Position numbers and translations under genes: made by a program. This document shows positions 6,292 to 11,127 of a stretch of 11,127 bases of DNA, in pieces. The first letter of the stretch is position 1; the number at the start of each line of letters is the position of its first letter. Source of the DNA: Bacteroidales bacterium UBA1192 (GTDB taxonomy: Bacteria; Bacteroidota; Bacteroidia; Bacteroidales; Bacteroidaceae); contig DBYG01000031.1 of the NCBI GenBank assembly GCA_002310175.1, positions 1 to 11,127 of the forward strand, read 5' to 3'. Below the pieces are notes generated by a model. That model was not told the DNA's origin and ran no database searches. It saw only the letters and a list, made by a program, of their open reading frames with translations.

Positions 6292-6860
6292 TATTTCTTG
6301 TTCTTGTAAGAAAAAGCCTTCCACTTCTCCTCAGGCCATCCCTGACGGTCCAGTTCAAAGCGGGCCAGGATAAAGAAAAGGTCGCTAAGACGGTTTACAA
6401 AACGCAGCAATTCCAATGGCAGCGGGTCCTCCCTATGTAGAGTCCAGAGCCTGCGCTCCGCCCTACGGCAAACGGTACGGGCCATCTGTAACTGTGCAGC
6501 CAGCGGCGTTCCGCCGGGAATAAGGAAATGCTCATGCTCACCTATCTGCTGTGTCAGGCTGTCCATCCAATCCTCACAGAACTGTTCCATTCCGGCATCC
6601 AGACTGTTAGGGTTACTGTCACGCCTGGCCGAAGGCGTTGCCACCAGGCTCATAACCGCCATCAGCTCACACTGAATCCTGTACAGACCATCCTGCCATC
6701 GGTCATCGGCCTTAAGCATACTGCGCACAATACCTATCTGGGTGTTTAGCTCATCCAGCGTTCCGTTGGCCTCTATGCGGATATCGTCCTTGGGCACCCG
6801 CTCGCCGCCGTGAATTCCGGTGGTGCCGTCATCGCCTGTACGTGTATATATTCTTTTCAT
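6291..6860 (-). CDS. pduO: Corrinoid adenosyltransferase, PduO type
   Basis: This 189-residue ATP:cob(I)alamin adenosyltransferase transfers the 5'-deoxyadenosyl group of ATP to reduced cobalt. The ATP-binding N-terminal motif TRTGDDGTTG (6-15) is followed by helices of the trimeric bundle, with RTVCRRAER (128-136) and FVNRLSDLFFILAR (154-167) as the family signatures. It is not of the CobA/BtuR P-loop type. ATGA overlap with the end of cbiA (4 nt) and TAATG overlap with the start of cobQ point to a single translationally coupled operon. Its position between cbiA and cobQ matches the step it catalyses, adenosylation of cobyrinic acid a,c-diamide. The basic tail KNKK closes the protein. Confidence 0.93.
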   Translation of the reverse strand: MKRIYTRTGDDGTTGIHGGERVPKDDIRIEANGTLDELNTQIGIVRSMLKADDRWQDGLYRIQCELMAVMSLVATPSARRDSNPNSLDAGMEQFCEDWMDSLTQQIGEHEHFLIPGGTPLAAQLQMARTVCRRAERRLWTLHREDPLPLELLRFVNRLSDLFFILARFELDRQGWPEEKWKAFSYKNKK

Positions 6861-8194
6861 AATTCCCAGAATGCGTTGATATCGGACTCACCCCAATACC
6901 AGTGAGTGTAACCCGCAATCACGTTCCTGTATCGGAACAATTCCGTATCCACCTTCTCTCCCCTCGCGTTGCTTTGCACCCAAAAAGTGCAATTGGGGCC
7001 TGACCCCTTTTGTACTATTTTTGAGTAATGAAACTCGTGACCGCGGAATTCTGTGCTTCCGATAGTCATGCTGCGGTAGCCCAGGTGCAGGCGCGCACCC
7101 TGCATGGTGCACTCAATGGGCAGCACTCCGGCCATTGGCCAGACCTTGCCGTCCTGATCGGTCAGCGACTTGCCCAGATACATCATTCCGCCACACTCAG
7201 CAAAAATCCGGCCACCATTCTCCGCATACTGTACCAATTGCGATGCCAGCATTCGGTTCAGGGCCAGCTGGGGAGCAAAAAGTTCCGGATAACCGCCGGG
7301 CAGATAGACCAGATCAACGTTCTTGGGCAGCTCATCGCCGGCCAGCGGGCTAAAAAACACAACCCGTCCCATCTGGCCCAGCCTGTCCAGATTCTCCCGA
7401 TAAGCAAAATTGAATGCCCTGTCCCTGGCTACTGCAATACGCATCGGGGACGGTTCTCCCTGTGTTAATGATTCCGGTTGCACTGAACTTTTTGGAGTAT
7501 CAGTATCTGAAACCATCGACGCCCGTGTTGCTGTGAACGGGAGGGGCCAGGAACCGTCCCTGTGGCGTTCGATAAGGTCAGCGGCTCTGTCGGCAAGAGC
7601 GCTTATCTCCTGCTCCAAGCCAATGGTGAGACCAAGGTGTCTGGACGGGACTTCTATGCCCTCTGTACGCGGAATCCAGCCTAGGCTGGGAACTCCCGCA
7701 TCATCGGCTGCAGCTTTAAGAAATGCATAATGAGACTCCGATGCCACCTGGTTGAACACCACACCGGCAATGCGCACATCGGGCCGGAAAGTCCTGAATC
7801 CATGCAGCAAAGCCGCTACGGAATATGCGGTGGAGCGTGCATTGACCACCAACAAAACAGGCACATCCAGCAGAGCCGCAATCTGGGCGCTACTGCCCTG
7901 CATACGGTCATAACCGTCAAACAGTCCCATAACACCCTCTATCACAGCAGCGTCGGCACCATGACAATAATGCGCGTAAACCTGACGTATATGCTCAGGC
8001 GAAGCCATCCATGTGTCCAGATTAACAGACTCTCTGCCGGCTGCTATGTCATGAAACTGCGTATCTATATAATCAGGACCACACTTGAATGGCTGGACAA
8101 TTAATCCGCGTCTGGCAAGTGCACGCAGCAATCCCATTGTAAACGTAGTCTTGCCGCTTCCAGATGAGGCTGCTCCTATGAGTAGTTGGATCAT
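6857..8194 (-). CDS. cbiA: Cobyrinic acid a,c-diamide synthase CbiA with REP-derived insertions
   Basis: This 445-residue glutamine-dependent enzyme amidates carboxylates a and c of cobyrinate. The P-loop GAASSGSGKTT (7-17) and KCGPDYIDTQFH mark the ATP-binding domain. The amidotransferase domain starts at MRIAVARDRAFNF (251), with nucleophile Cys334 in FAECGGMMYLG, the FHY motif (388-390) and His431 in GYTHWYWGE. Catalytic residues and frame are intact. Two segments look foreign. The linker at 212-250 is longer than family members usually have and is bracketed by a 10-bp inverted repeat. Residues 391-403, right after FHY, are encoded by a REP-like element also found between genes. It is first in the cobalamin operon and divergent from the hydrolase at 8341. 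A minus-strand TACCTTTA (8220-8213) is a weak -7 candidate. No B12 box was seen upstream. Confidence 0.93.
   Translation of the reverse strand: MIQLLIGAASSGSGKTTFTMGLLRALARRGLIVQPFKCGPDYIDTQFHDIAAGRESVNLDTWMASPEHIRQVYAHYCHGADAAVIEGVMGLFDGYDRMQGSSAQIAALLDVPVLLVVNARSTAYSVAALLHGFRTFRPDVRIAGVVFNQVASESHYAFLKAAADDAGVPSLGWIPRTEGIEVPSRHLGLTIGLEQEISALADRAADLIERHRDGSWPLPFTATRASMVSDTDTPKSSVQPESLTQGEPSPMRIAVARDRAFNFAYRENLDRLGQMGRVVFFSPLAGDELPKNVDLVYLPGGYPELFAPQLALNRMLASQLVQYAENGGRIFAECGGMMYLGKSLTDQDGKVWPMAGVLPIECTMQGARLHLGYRSMTIGSTEFRGHEFHYSKIVQKGSGPNCTFWVQSNARGEKVDTELFRYRNVIAGYTHWYWGESDINAFWEL
6987..7023. repeat. REP-like element in frame within cbiA
   Basis: Bases 6987-7012 are the exact reverse complement of 1279-1304 (26 of 26). 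The flank 7004-7023, CCCCTTTTGTACTATTTTTG, aligns with 1322-1341 with three differences, so the element carries the same T-rich tail as the intergenic copies. Read on the cbiA strand it is stop-free and encodes SKIVQKGSGPNCT (391-403), a loop directly after the conserved FHY motif. Confidence 0.7.
7446..7564. repeat. Inverted repeat pair bracketing the CbiA linker
   Basis: GGGACGGTTC (7447-7456) and GAACCGTCCC (7551-7560) are perfect inverted copies. Each is embedded in its own small palindromic context: GGGGACGGTTCTCCC on the left, and CCAGGAACCGTCCCTG on the right. Together they enclose about 94 bases that encode a Ser/Thr/Pro-rich linker between the two CbiA domains. The arrangement resembles a BIME or a small non-autonomous element inserted in frame, with no stop codon in the host frame. 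Confidence 0.55.
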
Positions 8195-8340
8195 TCTGTT
8201 CTTTTGAGAGTCTAAAGGTACTAAATAATTCCGTTATACTTACAGGCACGGCTATCTTTGGTAAAGGTATGGAAAAAATTGTTGTTTTATTATCGGAAAT
8301 AGCATATCTTTATGGCCAAGTAACCAATTAAGTTAATGAA
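8195..8340. other. Divergent intergenic region, cobalamin operon and hydrolase gene
   Basis: This 146-base AT-rich spacer serves both the cobalamin operon (minus) and the hydrolase gene (plus). It contains plus-strand TATCTTTG (8253-8260) and the better promoter at 8282-8312, and two minus-strand TACCTTTA sequences (8269-8262 and 8220-8213). A cobalamin riboswitch would need about 200 bases and a B12 box, and neither is present, so control of the operon is not evident. Confidence 0.5.
8282..8312 (+). promoter_or_regulatory. Promoter of the alpha/beta hydrolase gene
   Basis: TTG (8282-8284) and TATCTTTA (8305-8312) are separated by 20 nt, the spacing expected for -33/-7 of the Bacteroidota primary sigma factor. 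The -7 differs from TAnnTTTG only at its last base. It gives a leader of about 20 nt before the ATG at 8341. TATCTTTG at 8253-8260 is a better -7 match but lacks a -33 partner. Confidence 0.5.
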
Positions 8341-9450
8341 ATGGGAAAGTATCTGATCAGCGCAGCCTTTGTCATGACGGCATTGGCGGTGGTGCCGGTA
8401 AAGGCACAGAATTCGAGAATTATTGAAGAAGGCGGAACCGGCCCCTACAAGGCTATCATGATGGAAGAGCCGACACTCACGACCCACACTATTTTCCGTC
8501 CGCAGGATATAAGCAAGTTCGGCAAGGGTAATCTCATGCCCGTGCTGGTATGGGGTAACGGCGGTTGTGCAAACTCACCCAGCGGCCACATCAATTTCCT
8601 TAACGAGGTGGCTTCACAGGGTTATCTGATCGTAGCAATAGGTCCCAGCAACTATCAGCAGCTGGAAGGTCCACGTCCCGGCCAGACCGGTGATGTTCCC
8701 CGTATGGGACAAGGCGGCGGTTTTCCAGGCGGAGGAATGCCTCAAATGGGTGGTCAGCGTCCTCAAGGTGCTCCTCAGGGAGCCCAAGGTGCTCCGCAGC
8801 GTCCTCAGGGCCAGCGTCCTCAGGGGGGTGGATTCCCCGGTGGAGGAATGCCCGGTGGAGGGATGCCCGGTGGTATGGGCGGCGGTATGCCCCAGATGGG
8901 TGGCGGCGGAATGTCCATGGGTGACCCCGCAGGCCTGAAGCAGGCTCTTGAGTGGGCCATTGCCCAGAATGCCGACAAGAACAGTCCCTACTACGGAAAG
9001 CTGGATATAGATAATATTGCTGCAGCAGGTATGTCATGCGGTGGTCTGCAAGCTCTCCACATGATGGAGGATGCACGCATCAAGACCATTCTGGTCATGA
9101 ACAGCGGTTTCTTCAACGGAGGTGACGACAAGGCCAGCCTGAACACCAAGATGAAACAGAAATCTGTCATCTGGATTCTGGGTGGACCCACCGATATCGC
9201 ATACGAGAACGGCACCGATGACTTCAAACAGCTCTCCGGCACTATGCCAGCATTCATCTGCAACCTGGACGGTATAGGACACGGCGGCACTTATATGCAG
9301 CCTCACGGCGGTGATTACGCAAAAGTGGCGACAGCATGGCTCAACTGGTGGCTCAAGAACGACAAGGAGTCAGGCACGATGTTCACCGGCAATGAGCCCG
9401 GCGTAGGCAAGATGGCCGGTTGGACTTTTGACCGCAAGAATATCAGATAA
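8341..9450 (+). CDS. Secreted alpha/beta hydrolase with Gly/Pro/Gln/Met-rich insertion
   Basis: This 369-residue protein has a signal peptide (MGKYLISAAFVMTALAVVPVKA, cleavage near residue 22) and no lipobox, suggesting a periplasmic or extracellular serine hydrolase. The fold is indicated by LMPVLVWGNGGCANS (oxyanion strand, about 65-79), nucleophile Ser232 in AAGMSCGGLQAL, likely Asp285 in GGPTDIAYE and His314 in GIGHGG. Relatives include dienelactone-hydrolase-like and polyester-hydrolase-like enzymes; the substrate is unknown. Between about residues 110 and 194 lies a low-complexity block of GGGMPGG, QRPQG and APQGA repeats, just before the helix DPAGLKQALEWAI. It is an insertion relative to the usual fold. 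A single-gene transcript is likely, with its own promoter and a strong terminator. An out-of-frame ATG at 8336 overlaps the start but stops after six codons. Confidence 0.8.
   Translation: MGKYLISAAFVMTALAVVPVKAQNSRIIEEGGTGPYKAIMMEEPTLTTHTIFRPQDISKFGKGNLMPVLVWGNGGCANSPSGHINFLNEVASQGYLIVAIGPSNYQQLEGPRPGQTGDVPRMGQGGGFPGGGMPQMGGQRPQGAPQGAQGAPQRPQGQRPQGGGFPGGGMPGGGMPGGMGGGMPQMGGGGMSMGDPAGLKQALEWAIAQNADKNSPYYGKLDIDNIAAAGMSCGGLQALHMMEDARIKTILVMNSGFFNGGDDKASLNTKMKQKSVIWILGGPTDIAYENGTDDFKQLSGTMPAFICNLDGIGHGGTYMQPHGGDYAKVATAWLNWWLKNDKESGTMFTGNEPGVGKMAGWTFDRKNIR
8700..8922 (+). repeat. Tandem low-complexity coding repeats in the hydrolase
   Basis: The DNA carries degenerate short repeats. Copies of GGTGGAGGAATGCCC stand in tandem near 8839-8868, CAGCGTCCTCA recurs near 8756, 8797 and 8812, and the GGCGGTTTTCC / GGTGGATTCCC block appears twice. 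They encode GGGMP, QRPQG and GGGFPGGGMP units, and the run is likely to vary in length by slippage. The region is in frame and free of stops. Confidence 0.6.
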
Positions 9451-9469
9451 ATCTGATAGATATCCTGAA

Positions 9470-9515
9470 GAAACGTGCTCCTTATGATATGACGGGAAGC
9501 ACGTTTCTTTTTTTT
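9470..9515 (+). terminator. Intrinsic terminator of the hydrolase gene
   Basis: GAAACGTGCT (9470-9479) and AGCACGTTTC (9498-9507) form a perfect 10-bp stem with an 18-base loop, followed by T8 (9508-9515). It begins 20 nt after the stop codon. An ATCAGAT / ATCTGAT inverted repeat (9442-9457) overlaps the stop codon just before it. Confidence 0.85.
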
Positions 9516-9520
9516 ACCCA

Positions 9521-9585
9521 TTTAGAACCTGTTTATATCTGTTCCCTTGTTTTTCTTATGGAAACCTATCAAAACAGATTCTAAA
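9521..9585. repeat. Long-armed inverted repeat between two genes
   Basis: TTTAGAACCTGTTT (9521-9534) and AAACAGATTCTAAA (9572-9585) are inverted copies with one mismatch, separated by 37 bases. The element follows the terminator and precedes the -7 of the deaminase gene. It could be a small mobile palindromic element or an operator. No second copy is visible in the window. Confidence 0.4.
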
Positions 9586-9599
9586 ACCGGATGTTTTAC

Positions 9600-9607
9600 T
9601 ATTTTTG
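9600..9607 (+). promoter_or_regulatory. -7 element of the deaminase gene
   Basis: TATTTTTG matches TAnnTTTG and ends 19 nt before the chosen ATG at 9627. A start at 9591 would include this element in the coding region, which argues against it. No -33 TTG is seen at 19-21 nt spacing. Confidence 0.45.
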
Positions 9608-9626
9608 CGGGCACATACACACCAAT

Positions 9627-10934
9627 ATGAATATTCTCATCAGCAACGGAATCATACTGCCCATGAACGCCAAGGACGGAGAGGTGCTCTATTTCAAGGG
9701 TTATGTGGGTATTGAAGATGAAAGGATTGCATTCGTAAGTTCAGACAGCAGGACGGCTGAAGATTTCATGACCGTACATAAGGATGACTGTAAACGGATA
9801 GATGCCACCGGCAAGGTGGTGATGCCCGGTTTCATCAACACCCATACACATGTGGCTATGGCACTGCTGCGCGGCATTTCCGATGATGTTCCCCTAATGG
9901 AGTGGCTTCAGGAACATATATGGCCTATTGAGGGGAAGATGGGCTATAAGGAGATTTTTGATGGAGCAAGACTCGGCATTATGGAGATGCTTCTGGGAGG
10001 TACAACCACCTTCGTTGATATGTATCCGTACGAGGAGGCTGTGGCCGAGGCAGCTGAGAGTGCAGGAATACGGGCTGTAGTCAGTCCCTGCCCAATGGAT
10101 TTCAGGATGGAGCACTTTGAGAAGGACTGGCGTGCCGTACATGAGAGATTCGGTGGCAGCAGTCTGGTTTCAATGATGATGGGCCCTCATGCCATATATA
10201 CCCTGTCTGAAAAGAACCTGCAACGTTCCGTCAGTCTGGCCATGGAACTGGGCATAGGCAGTCACGTTCATCTGGCAGAGACAGAAACCGAAGTAAATGA
10301 CGCATATGCTAAATATGGAATGAGTCCCACGGTATTCTTTGAGAAGGCAGGATTGTTCAACACCCCCACTCTGGCCGCCCACTGCGTGATGGTGAACGAT
10401 CAGGACATAGAGATTCTGGCCACCCGTAATGTATCGGTTGCACACAATCCGCAGAGCAATATGAAGCTTGCATCGGGCATAGCTCCTGTCAAGAAAATGC
10501 TTGATGCGGGAGTGAACGTATGCTTGGGTACTGACGGTGCCTCGTCCAATAACGACCTGGATATGTGGGAGGAGATGCGAACTGCATCACTGCTCCAGAA
10601 AGTGGCAACAAAAGATCCCTGCGCCATACCAGCATATACAGCACTTAAGATGGCTACCGTGAATGGCGCAAAGGCTATCGGCCGCGAAGGAGAACTCGGA
10701 ATACTCTCACCTGGAGCATTCGCGGATATCCAGCTCGTAAACATCGAAAAACCACACCTTTATCCCCATACCAATCTGGTATCAGAACTGGTTTACAGCA
10801 CACACGCATCCGATGTGGATACAGTGATTGTTAATGGCCGTATTAACGTGGAAGGCCGAAGGTGCATGACAATGAGTGAAGAAGAGGTCTGCAGTTCCTC
10901 CCAGAAACATATAGACCGTCTCACAAAACAATAA
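9627..10934 (+). CDS. mtaD: Amidohydrolase, 5-methylthioadenosine/S-adenosylhomocysteine deaminase type
   Basis: This 435-residue metal-dependent deaminase of the amidohydrolase superfamily (ATZ/TRZ, MtaD/SsnA-like) is cytoplasmic. The expected reaction is deamination of S-adenosylhomocysteine and/or methylthioadenosine to the inosyl compound. Metal ligands are visible: His73 and His75 in GFINTHTHVAMALLRG, His215 in HLAETE, His252 in AAHCVMV and Asp303 in GTDGASSNNDLDMWEEMR. PLMEWLQEHIWPIE matches the MTA/SAH deaminase branch. The C-terminal beta-sandwich with GELGILSPGAFADIQLV is complete. ATG 9627 is used; the ATG at 9591 would add 12 residues and swallow the -7 element. The gene appears monocistronic. 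Other adenosine or guanine deaminase-like specificities within the family cannot be excluded. Confidence 0.85.
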   Translation: MNILISNGIILPMNAKDGEVLYFKGYVGIEDERIAFVSSDSRTAEDFMTVHKDDCKRIDATGKVVMPGFINTHTHVAMALLRGISDDVPLMEWLQEHIWPIEGKMGYKEIFDGARLGIMEMLLGGTTTFVDMYPYEEAVAEAAESAGIRAVVSPCPMDFRMEHFEKDWRAVHERFGGSSLVSMMMGPHAIYTLSEKNLQRSVSLAMELGIGSHVHLAETETEVNDAYAKYGMSPTVFFEKAGLFNTPTLAAHCVMVNDQDIEILATRNVSVAHNPQSNMKLASGIAPVKKMLDAGVNVCLGTDGASSNNDLDMWEEMRTASLLQKVATKDPCAIPAYTALKMATVNGAKAIGREGELGILSPGAFADIQLVNIEKPHLYPHTNLVSELVYSTHASDVDTVIVNGRINVEGRRCMTMSEEEVCSSSQKHIDRLTKQ

Positions 10935-10970
10935 AAAGTTCAGACCACAATAAAAAAAAATGCAATTGGT

Positions 10971-11002
10971 TTTGGCGGATATAACCAAAACCCTTACCTT
11001 TG
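10971..11002 (+). promoter_or_regulatory. Stable-RNA promoter upstream of tRNA-Gly
   Basis: TTTG (10971-10974) and TACCTTTG (10995-11002) are separated by exactly 20 nt and both fit the Bacteroidota consensus, the best promoter in the window. GGTTTTGG (10968-10975) and CCAAAACC (10984-10991) form an inverted repeat within it. Transcription should start near 11009, about 45 nt before the tRNA. Confidence 0.75.
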
Positions 11003-11023
11003 CACCGCTTTCATAAGCAAGTA

Positions 11024-11036
11024 TGTTCTTTGAACA
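11024..11036 (+). promoter_or_regulatory. boxA-like antitermination element
   Basis: TGTTCTTTGAACA resembles the boxA sequence TGCTCTTTAACA that recruits NusB/NusE to rRNA and other stable-RNA transcripts. It lies in the leader between the promoter and the tRNA. The alternative is a chance palindrome (TGTTC/GAACA). Confidence 0.4.
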
Positions 11037-11053
11037 TTTACGGATAATTATTT

Positions 11054-11126
<73 letters not shown>

Positions 11127-11127
11127 C

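Noticed and set aside
6292..6324. Upstream ATG for cobQ adding 11 residues
   Set aside because: The added residues are unlike the family N-terminus, and the ATG at 6291 forms a tight TAATG junction with the preceding gene.
8195..8340. Cobalamin riboswitch upstream of cbiA
   Set aside because: The minus-strand stretch GCCGTGCCTG has only partial likeness to a B12 box, the spacer is too short, and no supporting stems were found.
8336..8356. Six-codon ORF overlapping the hydrolase start
   Set aside because: It is short and out of frame, with no sign of function beyond chance; the signal peptide from 8341 is clear.
8600..9076. Minus-strand 158-codon open frame opposite the hydrolase
   Set aside because: It is the mirror of the GC-rich repetitive coding region, lacks family features and overlaps a convincing gene with an intact catalytic triad.
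9591..9626. Upstream ATG for the deaminase
   Set aside because: The -7 element TATTTTTG lies inside this extension, and MNILISNG fits the family start.

Overview
The window looks like a chromosomal segment of a Bacteroidota species, most likely order Bacteroidales. The evidence is several TAnnTTTG -7 elements, two of them with TTTG 20-21 nt upstream, weak or absent Shine-Dalgarno sequences, and protein families typical of gut or rumen Bacteroidales. Genus cannot be assigned from the sequence alone.

Layout. Positions 1-74 (minus) hold the signal-peptide start of a gene that leaves the window. It diverges from a secreted glycoside hydrolase family 5 gene (166-1266). A REP-like palindrome doublet (1275-1340) separates this from a convergent flavoprotein gene with a four-cysteine motif (1410-2027, minus). 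Next come a promoter with a 19-codon small ORF and a YdeI/OmpD-associated family gene (2209-2796). A truncated second copy of the GH5 gene start (2781-2859) is wedged between the stop codons of the YdeI gene and cbiB.

Positions 2860-8194 (minus) are a five-gene, fully overlapping late cobalamin operon: cbiA, pduO-type adenosyltransferase, cobQ/cbiP, cobD-type aminotransferase and cbiB. Gene order follows pathway order: a,c-diamidation of the corrin, Co-adenosylation, remaining amidations to adenosylcobyrate, synthesis of aminopropanol phosphate, and its attachment to give adenosylcobinamide (phosphate). No corrin-ring genes, nucleotide-loop genes (cobU/S/T/C) or cobalamin riboswitch are visible here.

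Divergent from the operon is a secreted alpha/beta hydrolase with a Gly/Pro/Gln/Met-rich insertion (8341-9450) and a strong terminator. It is followed by an amidohydrolase of the MTA/SAH deaminase type (9627-10934) and a tRNA-Gly(GCC) at the right edge, with a well-formed promoter and a boxA-like leader.

The most unusual signal is a family of short G4/C4 palindromes resembling REP elements. Members lie between genes, overlap promoters, and appear in frame inside cbiA. One cbiA copy shares a perfect 26-nt match with the intergenic doublet. A second, different inverted pair brackets the extra-long linker of the CbiA protein. No transposase or RAYT gene is present, no complete new system was found, and the remaining gene content is ordinary.
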